DNA from: Sipunculus nudus
Lineage: Eukaryota; Annelida; Sipuncula; Golfingiida; Sipunculidae
NCBI GenBank assembly: GCA_026874595.1
Contig: CM049308.1
Coordinates: 14,591,501 to 14,655,500, forward strand
Direction: 5' to 3'
Length of the DNA: 64,000 nt
Every line of letters begins with the position of its first letter. The stretch's first letter is position 1. This document shows, in pieces, positions 25,561 through 36,470 of the stretch. The position numbers and the translations under genes were made by a program. The notes under the pieces were generated by a model, which saw only the letters and a program-made list of their open reading frames with translations, searched no databases and was not told where the DNA came from.

Positions 25561-27270
25561 TCCACATGAATGGTGCTACTCCTGTCAAATTGACACAAAA
25601 AACTACCTGTTTCTCAAATAATAAGTTCACTATTTTTTATCAAATATTCTTTATAATGGTTTTAACTATTGATTTACTAAATGATAAATATTCACTGAAA
25701 ACTATTTAAATTCCATTAAGAACTTTTTGAAAACCAGTCTCTCTCCATATCTATCAGCACCTCTATAAATGGAATGGACTACAAATAGCACTCAAGAAGA
25801 ACAAGTTTAGACTATAGTGAAAATTCAGGTGTGTTACAAAGGTGGTGCTTATAACTTGATATGTGTCTTGTAACCTGTCTTAGACAATCCCTGTGGCTCA
25901 TTATGACATCATATTAGTGCATGTTGTTGGGTGATAACTTAGACTTGTATTATGATACATAATGGTGTTTAATTTTGATATTTGATGGGACCGTGGCCAA
26001 AATGATAAATATGCTGTAGAGTATCTCTTGTTACCATTTCAATATGCCTTCTGGTGACAGAGCAAAGGAATGCAGGATTTTTCCAACAGATGACAGCAGT
26101 CTTGTAACTGGTCTTGTTACTTTTAATGCACCTTGATACTGGCAAAAAATAGCTGTTAGAAATCTGTTAAATCATGACCTGTAGGTGGCATTGTCTGTTG
26201 CTTGAAGATGAAGGTAAACTGGAATGTTTGCACACTCCTCACATTGCTGTTATAAACTGCAGTCATCACAGAGCAAAGAATTGTATTCAGACCTATTCGA
26301 GCATATTATTGCATTTTGAATCCAGTCCAACTTTTAAACATTGGACACTTGTGCTGGTTAGTCTGATTACACCAAGACACATTTTCTCATTGGTCTAATT
26401 CTAGGCCCTGTGCCAGAAACCCTGTCTTTGTCAGTTCATGAAAATAGTGTGAAATTCCAGAGGGCTCCAAAGTTGAACAGATTACACTTAAACCATATAC
26501 ACAACAAATAGGGAGAGGAGAGATGATGTTGATTCTTAGACACTAGCACTGTGTGATTCAACTGTGGGGGTCAATCAGTCAGCTAGAACCGCAAACATAC
26601 TAGCTATAGGAACATGGCTGATTTTTTATAGCTCTGTGACCATAGACGAAAACAAGGTTTGGTGTGCATGCAGTTCAAAGTGAATGTCCTGTTAACTATG
26701 TATACATCAGGGTCATTGAACCTAGTAACGTAATGATAAAACAGGATGTGCATTAAACTGACAGCATACAACAATTGCACTTGATAACCCTGACATCTTC
26801 TCACTCATTGTATGCATGCATGAACACACAAACATACATATGTGTGTGTTTGTATATATATGTATAGATTTGTTTTGTCAGGGATTGTGAACCTCACAGC
26901 ACAAACATGTATATGGGTCTGTTTATATCTATGTCCCAATCAGTAAAAAAACAAAGCATGCTATATTACTGTACTTGGAATCTGCAATAGACATGCTACT
27001 GTGCACAAACACGGATTTTGGTCAACTCTGCTCCACGTCCGGTATCATGTCTCAACAGTTTATCATTTTTAAGGGATTTTGTGTTGATAGTATTCAAATA
27101 CAATCACGGTAGGTTTCACAGAATCTTTATTTTGCTGTGAGTGTTGTGTGTGTATAATTTTCTGGCTTATATAGGTCTGAAATATTTGTGAGATTTTAGA
27201 CTTATTGTTCATAGTAGTCTGTGCACTCTAAGCTTGGTGGTATCATTATCATACCTGACAGGTTTATTTT
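25561..27270. other. non-coding, nothing recognised
   Basis: No exon, terminus or RNA gene recognised. Short open frames fit chance. Confidence 0.5.
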
Positions 27271-27273
27271 TTT

Positions 27274-27465
27274 GTCCCCCAGCTTCCTCGGAATGGGGGA
27301 CATTGATTTGGGTCTGTCTGTCTGTCTGCTTTCTGTAGGTCTGTCAGGTTTTCATTTCCGTGTGATAACTTTCCTAAATATTACCCAATTTCATTCAAAT
27401 TTGGGTCAGTGACTACTCTCATCCATTATTGGATGGGATTGGTTTTGGTGTGTCTGTCTGATAAT
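27274..27465 (+). repeat. dispersed repeat, family B copy 1 (GTCCCCC hairpin head)
   Basis: The copy starts with a hairpin, GTCCCCC...TTCC-TC-GGAA...GGGGGAC (27,274-27,301). It continues with TCTG repeats and the phrases TTTCCGTGTGATAACTTTCC, TAAATATTACCCAATTTCATTC, and GGTCAGTGACTACTCTCAT. The same phrases in the same order occur three times at 60,709-61,163, so this is a second genomic copy of that family. It is non-coding. Confidence 0.85.
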
Positions 27466-29156
27466 ATAATAATACAATAACATCTTATATTATTGATATG
27501 ATGAATCAGCATATTTAGTGTCACTAATAATCAACAGGTGTTGCTAGTGGGTGACATAAATTACATGATCTTTTTTGCAGTATCGGCCAGTTGATGCTAT
27601 CTGTTCAGCATGGTTAAAACTATTACCACTGCATCACCACAGACATTAAAAACATCCCAGACTTGAAGGCAGAAGCAGAGGACATAAATTCCTTGAATTT
27701 GCTTGTTACAATTTTCTCAATACCGCTCATGGGGGCTGCCATTCTGTCTACCCATTAAAACCCAGATGTCACATACAGGTCCCATTTCATTAATATATCC
27801 CATTTATTTTTCCCATTTTCAGCTGCTAATCTTTAGTTACACTGTACTTTTGAAGTATGTATTGATCAGTAGACAGCGGATTTAACACCATTGTTTGCCA
27901 GCACTCTGGATCGTTTTAGCCAGTCAGGAGCTGTGTTATATCAATCACATTTTCCTGCTGTGTGGCAGTTCAGACATCTGCTTGTCCACTTGCTGGGGAC
28001 GTTTTTGTGACCATCAGGCAAACAAACTGAATTTACTGATGGGGAGTGGTGCTTTCTTTGGCTGTACCAAAAATAAAAGCCACTGGCCATTTGCAGCATA
28101 TGCAGGCTGAAAACATGATTCTACAATAAAGGACAGTCGCTAGGAAACAAATGGTGATAGAAACACATACCTCAAGTAATAGTGGATTTTTGTGGTCATT
28201 TGACTGAAAATGCTTCTCTCAGGGTGACGACTTTTGATACATGTCAGGTCATGGTGCATGTGATATGTTTGAATTGTTTTGTCAAACTGTAGTCAGTTTA
28301 CAAAGATTATTTTTACAAAATTATGATTAAAAAGAAAAGTGAATGTTTAGGCTAGATTTTTATAAACATTTTCAGTTTTAAAATCTCCTACCTCAGATTT
28401 CTTTAAATTAAAAAATTTTTATTAATTTGTTTGCTTGCCTGGTTTTATGCAGTAATATTTTAACCTGTATGCAGTAAAAATAAGCAAGGTACAAGACTAC
28501 AGGCTTAATTGACACAACATGTTTTTTCCATATATAGTTTTTACCTATGCTTGTTTGGGATTTAAGCTAAGCTTTAAGACTCATATGTCTTCTTTTTTCT
28601 GAGTACACTGCTTACACAGTGGTCACAATCCATTCCTGGTGATCCATTTCATTCACACACTGCTTTCATGGGATGCTGTAGACAGCCACCAGTTTGAGCA
28701 GTATATATTGGGGCCATTCCAGTCTGGGTGATGTTTTGGTGATGGCGCCCAATTAAATCATTGTTTCAACCAATGAGAGTTGTGAATTTAATGATGCAAG
28801 TCAAGTTATTGCCCAGACATCACTTAGACAGCCATGCTTGGCATAGCACCAATAATTATATACATGGCTCCCCCTGTTGGCCGTCTACAACAAAAGTTCC
28901 TAGGCAAACCAGGAATGGAATGCAAATACTGTTTGTATTCTGAAACAAGAGATCCATGAGTCCTACAGCTCAGCTTAAATCTCAAGTTACCACTCATCAT
29001 AAAGGTTCAGGATGTGAGCCCTTTGTTGCCCTCTAGTGAGCAAATGGTAAACAAACTAAACTAACCAAAAACACTGAATTTAGTTATCCAGGTGTGGCAT
29101 ATGTGTGGACTGATTAATTACATTGAATTTTATATGTTATCTCTGTCTCTATTTTT

Positions 29157-29745
29157 AGCTCAGCTGACTATAAGTCATCTTAGCTATAGTCGTGGTCCAT
29201 TGTCCGTCCGTCTCTCCGTCCGTCCGTCCGTCCATAGATGTGGCACGTTTTGAAACTGTAAGACCTAGGAATCCAAAATCAAAAAGATCTCCTACCAAGC
29301 TGAAAACTGGGTCTTTTCGACTTTGTTCCTTTGAGAAATTAAGGAGAAACCTCAATTTTTTATTAAAAACCTATTTTCACACTTCAGGACTGCCTAATAT
29401 CCAAACCACTCATCTGTTTTTCCTCATATTTACCATAAATATTCCTCTATATAGTTCCTATGTACATTCAAAAAATTATGTCTGTATTATATAATTTAAA
29501 AAAGTTATGGACCCAAACATAATGAATTTTGTAAAAAATCAGGAAAGATATTTGATCATTTAACACAAAACATGTTACAGCTATGGACCTTTTTTCCAGT
29601 AATATAACTTTAATTAATCAAAATTAAATTGTATACCCAAAATTAGATGAAAATCTTTTAAATTTTTTAAAATATTAATAAAAATAAAAAATTGGTACCT
29701 TAAATTTTGCCCAAATTTGACCATGGCACGTTTTTTTCCTGTAAG
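29157..29745 (+). repeat. dispersed repeat, family A copy 2 (hairpin head, GTCCGTCC)
   Basis: The head is an imperfect hairpin, AGCTCAGCTGAC-TATAA-GTCATCTTAGCT (29,157-29,185), then GTCC repeats (29,200-29,235). The body follows: the block near 29,290 shared with copies 1 and 3, ACTTCAGGACTGCCTAATAT near 29,380, TTATGGACCCAAACATAATG near 29,503, and TTTTGCCCAAATTTGACCATGGCAC near 29,706. The 100-codon open frame through the GTCC run is not credible as a gene. Confidence 0.88.
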
Positions 29746-30201
29746 TACTGTGGATTTAATTTTCACGGCATGTTTTTGTTAGCTTTTCAACTGTCAACAC
29801 CAAAAATTTGAAACCAGTTGATCAAAAACTGTAGATTTTATTCAAGTTTTCAAGCACCATGTAACATATTGTTTACATCAAGCTTGTGTTATTCAGTTTG
29901 CAAGAGCTCAGCTCCCCAGCTTCAGCTCTTAGTTCCTTAAATTCGGCATACAGTTAGATGTCTCCAAAATCCCCTACCATGCAAAGAATTTGGTCACTAG
30001 GACTTAATATCTTCAAGATATTAATGAAAAACTTCATTTTTCCATTAAAAACCCATTGTTACACTTCAAGACTGCCTAATATCAAAACCACTGATCTGAC
30101 TGTAATCATAAATAATATACATACATATTTTATAATGATATTTCTGTATAAATTACATGTATATATGTTTAATTTTTCCATGTAAATATAGTGTTATGAA
30201 C

Positions 30202-30330
30202 CATGTAAATATGTTACTTTTCATGTGTATTTATTGTCTATGTAAATATGTTTTTTTTTATGTGTATTTATTGTCTATGTAAATATGTTATTTTTTATGT
30301 GTATTTATTGTCTATGTAAATATGTTGATT
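30202..30330 (+). repeat. ~38 bp tandem repeat, 3-4 copies
   Basis: TGTAAATATGTTAYTTTTYATGTG followed by TATTTATTGTCTA recurs near 30,213, 30,250, 30,288 and partly at 30,320, with few differences. It lies inside family A copy 3. Confidence 0.9.
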
Positions 30331-30409
30331 TCATTTATTATTCAGGAATAAATTTATTTTCTGTACCTGTGTTTCTTTTGTTATTTAGTTAACTCTCAAT
30401 ATTCAATCA

Positions 30410-30435
30410 CCCCCCCCCCCCCCCCCCCCCCCCCC
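30410..30435. repeat. poly-C tract (~26 C)
   Basis: A homopolymer run followed by GGAATCCC, inside the extra segment of family A copy 3. Confidence 0.95.
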
Positions 30436-30845
30436 GGAATCCCAACATCCCCGTCCAGATGTCCTCACCTCTGATGAAGGGACACCTGCAATGTAGGGAC
30501 ACTTTGGCCATATCCCACAGGTGTCCCCTCATGACAGGTTCTGGTGTATTTTTCATTTTCTATGCACATGCCAGAATGATGTCAGTATTGCGTAATTGTT
30601 TTAAGTTATGGGCCCAAACATAATGCACTTTGTAAAAAATCAAGAAATATATTTACTCCCTTAACAAGGGGATTGCTGAAGCTAGAGATTTTTTGTCAGG
30701 GATGTAACATTATTTAATCAAGATTCAATTGAATACCCAAAATCAGTTATGAATTTTTCAAATTTTATAAGTTATTAGTATTTATGTAAAATTAGTAACT
30801 TAAATTTTGCCCAACTTTGACCATGGCACGTTTGTTTCCTGTGAG

Positions 30846-32280
30846 CACTGTTGATATAATTTTCATATAATGCACACATAAGGATTTCAGCTTTTAAGTT
30901 AAGAAAGCTGAAAGAAATTGGCCAAAAATTGTAGCTTTTATTAATGTTTTTATGAGACCCTGTCAGACTTTGGCTCTCTCCAGCCCCTCTTGAGTCACCT
31001 GTATGTTGACCTTGTTGAACTTTCAGCAAATTATGCATGCTTGAGGCGAGGCATACACGGGAATCCAGGCAGCTTATGGCCAGCCACAGTTGATCCAGGT
31101 GTCCAACCTAACTCATCTAGTAGTTTTAACCAACTACATAACAATAAACAAAAAATTAATAAATTTTTATTGGTTTTTTAATAAAAAACCAAAGAAAAAT
31201 AGAAAAGGAATTTGTTAGTTTATAATAACAGGAAATTAACTTGCAGTTACTGATGATATAAGAATCTTGTATCGATGGATAGAATGTCACGTATTCCAGA
31301 TAACACCATGCAGTCACCTATGGTATTTTTCAGTTCAATTTAAATGATAAAGAAGTAAATCATATCATTCATTACTAATCATTAGGGATCATATGAAGGA
31401 AATTAATGATAGACAAAGATGCAGTTGATAATATTAATCTTGATTCCTACTGTGTCTAGTGTGAACATTGATGTGAAATTAGTCCAAAATGAATTTATTA
31501 CAGTTATTTTTTAATATAAATAAAAGCCATAAAACCAGGTACTTATGATCATTATTTAAATGTGTGAATTTTTTATATTCTGGATTCTCAACATCATTGT
31601 TTGGTGAAAACTGAATAAACACCAGACATGGTGCGAATACTTTGTAATTGTATTTAAATACGAATATGATTAAGTACTCCATTATAAAATTTCTTGCATA
31701 AAGAATGGGAATTCAGGTAAAAATGAAAGTATATGAATACCAGTGCAAATACTTTCAAAATGTATTCATGAATGCATTCATGAATATATTCTTTAATATT
31801 ATTTTAATAATCATTTCAGTTATATTTCATTTTAAAAAATCATATGATTCTCTTATTATTTTTAATAAAAATTATATTTGGGACAATATTTGTAATTTTT
31901 TTTTTAATTAATAGTTAAACCCTTATATTATATATTCTGCTTATAAGTTATATGGCCAAGTCAAAATCTGTGTGACAATAGTACTCCATTTGTTGATAAA
32001 ATAAATGAAATCAATCCTCTTCCCTGTCTCCAAAGGTACTATCAAAATCATACATAAGCTAAACAACAACAACTCATAATACAGCTTATATTTATTACCA
32101 AACAAAACCAGCATGTGCCTCATTTCTAAATAATATTTTTTTATCATATATAACAGCTGAGCGTCGTGACCCATAGTTCCTTGTTCTATCTATTTTGCTC
32201 TCTTTCTTTTATATGTGTATATGTATATATATATATATAATGTACCTGTGATTTATTGAACTTCTATATGTATTACTATG

Positions 32281-32321
<41 letters not shown>

Positions 32322-32400
32322 GGAAACTTGTATAAAAACAATGCACAGGGATAATAGTTATGTATGTTTAATATGTTATTAATAAAATCCTGTACATTAT
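30846..32400. other. non-coding, upstream of the LXXLL-protein exon
   Basis: Very AT-rich, with a (TA)n run at 32,284-32,319 and a repeat-end motif near 32,155 (CAGCTGAGCGTCGTGACCC). It is likely intron, because the next coding frame continues open across a 3' splice site at 32,406. No upstream exon of that gene was identified anywhere in the window. Confidence 0.5.
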
Positions 32401-32406
32401 TTCCAG

Positions 32407-34078
32407 AGAGCATGAGGGAAAACGTTACCTACAGATGGAGCAGGAAGAACTTGGTATTCCTGCCAATAGTCAGCCAGAGCCAGCCGGATACACTGAACAG
32501 ACGTGCGCCATGCTGCCAGAGGAAAACGATCATAGCAGCTACTGTGCCCCATATGTTCCATCACCAAATTGCGTGTCCGAAGCAGGAAGTCCGAATAATG
32601 ATTCAGGTTGTGAAATGTCACCCTTCGAAGATGAAAATCCCACCCTGAATGGTCACTCTGTCAAAAACGCTGAAATATTTATAACATCATGTGTATCTGT
32701 TGGAAATACTAACCAGCCGTTAGAATCCAGTATTGCTACTCTATCTGAGCCCCTTGACGGTGGTATGCTTCACACCCAAACAGTGGGCTTGGACAATGTG
32801 ACAAGTGGGGACCAGTTGTTCGATTTAATGGCAACGACTATGGACCCCACCGTGTTGGAAGTACCTGTATCACAGAGTACATCCATGGTGGTAGACATGA
32901 CTAACGATTTCTCACCGTCTCAGAACCCTCCAAATGGAGACAGCGACTTGTTTATGACTGATGTAGAGATGACTGATGTTGGTATGGATGCCAATTCTAT
33001 TATAAATATGAACCCAGTTGATAGACCACAGTCACCAGACACATTGCAAAAACGTCTAAAATCGCAAGCAGAGATTGGAAATGGAATCCTACGAGCTTTG
33101 CTAAATGAGGAGAAAGATGACATATTACTCAACGCGATTACGTTTAAACGTGCCAGAGCTGAGGATATTAAAATTAAAAGTACATGCCAAAATGGTGTTG
33201 CGAATCTCAGTGATGGACAAGTGAATGGTCAGATAAGCCTGACAGGTGGCGCAAGTGATCAGTCAGCCTTACAGCTAGCAAAGTTATTAAGTGACCAGAG
33301 AGCAGCACAATTGATGACGCGATTGGGCGTGTCGCAACAAGACCTGCCTGCGTGTCTAACCACAGTAGCGCAGCAAGTCCAAATAGAAAGCCCAGCAAGT
33401 ACGCCAGCACGCTCACCTGTTCCCCATAATAATAATACACAACAAAGTCTCTTACACCAGCTTGTGTCCACACCACGTGAGCAACGTAGCGCCATATTAC
33501 AGATTACAAAATCTCTTGCAACAACCACACAAACACCTGCCCAGCAGCATCCTGTGTCGCATTCACTTTCCCACCATAAAGATGTCAACCGTTTATACAT
33601 ACAGGGGCAGAATGTAGCACAGAGAGACAAACAGACATTCATGAGGGACAAACCTCATGCGGCTAGTTCATGCTTGGAACAGATGTTGTTATCTAATATG
33701 ACTTTTTCACCCAATCAGGGTAGTGACGCCATAATGGAGATGGAGAGAACAAGAGAGCGCGTGGCAAACATCGAGCTGCAGCCTGATTCCCCGTTACTTA
33801 AACAATTGCTTGTAGGGACAATCGATCGCACTAAACTTGCTGCTGGTGCTCACTCACAGGAAGTTTTACATCGCTACACCCCTCGTTCACCGTCCTGCAC
33901 GTCCACAGTGGCGTCTCTCCTCACCAGAACACAAACAACTGCATCAGCTGCCCCCACAATCGTACCTCGGGCGGTGCCAGAGCCAGTACCGACTATAGAC
34001 AGTCTTGCTACTTTGTCTGACCTGCCTACACAGGAAGAAGTGGGAGCGTTCCTCTCTGGACTAACACCAGAAGCAGAG
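32407..34078 (+). CDS. penultimate coding exon of an LXXLL-motif nuclear protein, possible nuclear-receptor coactivator
   Basis: This is by far the longest host-type open frame. The frame is open from 32,372, and an acceptor ATTTCCAG ends at 32,406, so the true exon probably begins there and continues a frame from an upstream exon. Reading back from the first ATG (32,435) gives EHEGKRYLQ without a stop. The exon ends at GAG|GTAAGT (34,078), phase 0. Counting from the ATG it gives 548 residues, rich in Ser, Thr, Gln and Pro. Three LXXLL motifs are visible: LRALL (~219-223), LAKLL (~281-285) and LKQLL (~455-459). Acidic stretches lie at ~170-185 and ~225-230, and a Lys/Arg-containing patch FKRARAEDIKIK at ~237-248. 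LXXLL boxes are the docking helices of nuclear-receptor coactivators (established). I do not recognise the family: no bHLH, PAS, RRM or zinc finger lies in this exon, and the defining domain is presumably in missing 5' exons. Confidence 0.85.
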
Positions 34079-36347
34079 GTAAGTGCAGAGTTCTGTATTT
34101 TTGTCCCCTCATAGTAAGTTAACTTGATCCATGGAGAGAAAATGTTACCACCAGGGCAAACAAATAAACTTCTTCATAGCCCCATATGTGTGTCCAGTCT
34201 GTCTTTGCAGACAGATTTTAGTTGAAATGCTTGATTCTAAGTTATATGCCATTCAACTTGCATGTAGTGAGATCTACTGGTGTTTCCTTTTGTAATCAAT
34301 AGAAAATATCCAAAATATTGATTGTTGTTTGATTCCATATAAACATTTATTATGGAAAAGACAGGGTTAGTTTCATCAAATAATTGATCCAATCAGTTGC
34401 CTTAATTAGGCATCACATTGAGTGAATTCCTGCGATTTGTTATAATATTTTCTATGATAACTTAGCAAATCTAAGGAAACTGCTGCATTTGAGAGCATCT
34501 ATGATTAAAGCTGTCATAGCAAATCATAGGGTAGGAAATCATAAGAAACCAAAACAAATAGTACAGTTTTAGTCATTTCGAGAAATTGTGGCTTCAGCCT
34601 TCATGGCATATCATAAGAAATCATAAACATTAAGATCCAGTCGTAGCATACATGGAGTGGTAATAGAAAACGGTAGACAGTCACAGATAATCCTTCTTAT
34701 TTTAAACAAGTATCTGTTGTCGTAAACAATCGCATACTCTGTGAGGGGTCATAGGTCCCAACTCTTTGTGATTGCTTAAGAAAATTGTACCAAATCACTG
34801 CAGAGAACAACGTAGAAAAAACTTTCACCGCATGAGGCCTGCTCAAAATTATAAGAGCATTTATGTGTCTGTAGTTTATCTCCAGTCCAATTTTAGAAGC
34901 ATATTCCTCTAAAACTGCGCACGGTTTCAGGATGTGATTTGTAAAAATACCAAGTTACAAAAAAAACACTTATCTGGAAACACTGGTTCACGTTAAATTT
35001 TGCAACCAGTTAAGATTAAATTTTTTTTTTAAAAATCAAGTTACAAAAAAAAAAAACTTATCTGGAAACACTGGTTCGAGTTAAATTTTGCAACTTGTTA
35101 AGATTAATTTTTTCAGGATGTATTGTTTGGGAAGTATTTTTAAGATGTTATCTTTTGTTTAAAAATTATACTGTTTGTTCTGCTTCTTGATGCTTGGAAG
35201 ATTAAGTCTGGATGGCTTTCCTCTTTTCTCTGATAGAGTCTTATCACTTAAGTACTCAGAAGTACCTGTTACACTAGCTGGTGATAAGAAAGTCTTTGAC
35301 ATTCTGTGATTGTATAGAAACAGACACTGATCTGTTTTATTAAATATACTTCCTATTGTTACTGTGCCTTTAAAATGTATCTTATTGAACATTTGAGTGT
35401 ACCTCACTTAATATACTGTATATATTTAAGCTAACAATTTCCATTCATATAAAACATTAAAAACTTAAGTTTTTAAAATGCTGAATATCTGTAAATTGGA
35501 TATGAAAAAATTTTAAGTAAAAAGCACTTGTTGCATCTGTATGTATTGTGTAAAAGCCATTTATTTATCAACTTATTTTCTGTATTTCTTTAATTCATAG
35601 CCCTTTTCTCATAGTCAGCAGGCCTGTGCAAGGAATAATTTAATTTAACACTGAGCAAAGTTTACCTCTTTGTGTCAGACCTTTGAGGTTTTCCTGTCAG
35701 TCTTTTTTACCATTAAAGGTCTGTATGATAAAAACAGTTAAGACCTAGGAGTAGGCTGATAAACAAATCAAACAAATGTGACGTCAAAATATACCATATT
35801 GATTAAGATATACCTCTTCATGTATGGCCAAATTACGTGACGAGAGTCATTTTATTGCAGCAGGCCCAAGGTCAACAGGGTCACAGTATTTGAATACTGT
35901 GGTTGATTTCATATTTTGTGAGGTTATATTTTTCACTTTTTCACCAGTTTGCGAGAGATCCTTTTTTGTGATCTCACCATACAATAACTTGAATTGAATA
36001 TATAAATGATTCCATGGATCAGTTATTTTAAACAAAATGTGCACAAAAACTGTAACAATTTGACTTGAAACCAAGTAAATATCGAATGAGTAGAACTTAT
36101 TTTTTATTATTGGTAATTTATTTGAAAGATATATGCCAACATAAACAATAGCAGTCTTTGATTTACATATAGATCAATTATTTGTTTATAACATCCATCC
36201 TTTGCCTTCAATTATGAGGCCTCTTAATTGTGAAGGTTTTATTTTCAAGATAATTTCAGTTTCATGAATATTGTGAATTCAAAACCTTCAGGTACATAAA
36301 GGCAACCATTTTGAATTATTTTTACACAGATTTCTTCTTGATTTCAG
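34079..36347 (+). other. intron between the last two coding exons of the LXXLL protein
   Basis: The donor GTAAGT at 34,079 and the acceptor TTTCTTCTTGATTTCAG ending at 36,347 both fit consensus, and phase 0 is kept on both sides. The 2,269 bp intron contains a tandem duplication of ~82 bp at 34,955-35,115. The remainder looks unique. Confidence 0.8.
34955..35115 (+). repeat. ~82 bp tandem duplication in the intron
   Basis: Two adjacent copies share CTTATCTGGAAACACTGGTTC, GTTAAATTTTGCAAC and GTTAAGATTAA. They differ by a few substitutions and poly-A/poly-T lengths. A recent local duplication. Confidence 0.93.
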
Positions 36348-36470
36348 TCCATGATGTTCAATGAAGTTGACAACCTCCTACAGGGCTCGGAGGTTGACGC
36401 ACTGCTAGCGGAAGAGGCCAGACAGACGCAACTGTGGCACAACCACTTCTTAGAAGACATTGGGCTGTAA
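36348..36470 (+). CDS. last coding exon of the LXXLL-motif protein
   Basis: The exon starts after TTTCAG and reads in phase 0 for 40 residues to TAA (36,468-36,470). The peptide is acidic and leucine-rich, with DNLLQ, DALLAEE and a C-terminal FLEDIGL. It looks like an amphipathic activation-type tail, and together with the previous exon gives 588 residues from the first ATG. Splice sites, phase and sharply higher coding character support it. The exon is too short and ATG-poor to appear as a long open frame. What the tail does is inference. Confidence 0.85.
   Translation, partial: SMMFNEVDNLLQGSEVDALLAEEARQTQLWHNHFLEDIGL

Larger units (their letters stand above)
29940..30845 (+). repeat. dispersed repeat, family A copy 3 (interrupted)
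   Basis: This copy resumes the family near CATACAGTTAGATGTC (29,948) and has ACTTCAAGACTGCCTAATAT near 30,063, TTATGGGCCCAAACATAATG near 30,606, and the end block TTTTGCCCAACTTTGACCATGGC near 30,806. Compared with the other copies it carries about 350 extra bases in the middle: a ~38 bp tandem repeat (30,202-30,328), a poly-C run (30,410-30,435), and a segment containing CCACAGGTGTCCCCTCATGA. It lies head-to-tail behind copy 2, so local tandem duplication is likely. Confidence 0.82.

Noticed and set aside
29192-29494. 100-codon frame through the GTCC run
   Set aside because: Lies wholly in dispersed repeat family A, and the other copies do not keep the frame.
33207-33651. Minus-strand frames of 89 and 130 codons opposite the large exon
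   Set aside because: They are shadows of the strongly biased plus-strand coding exon; the Cys/Leu/Val-rich composition is typical of antisense frames.
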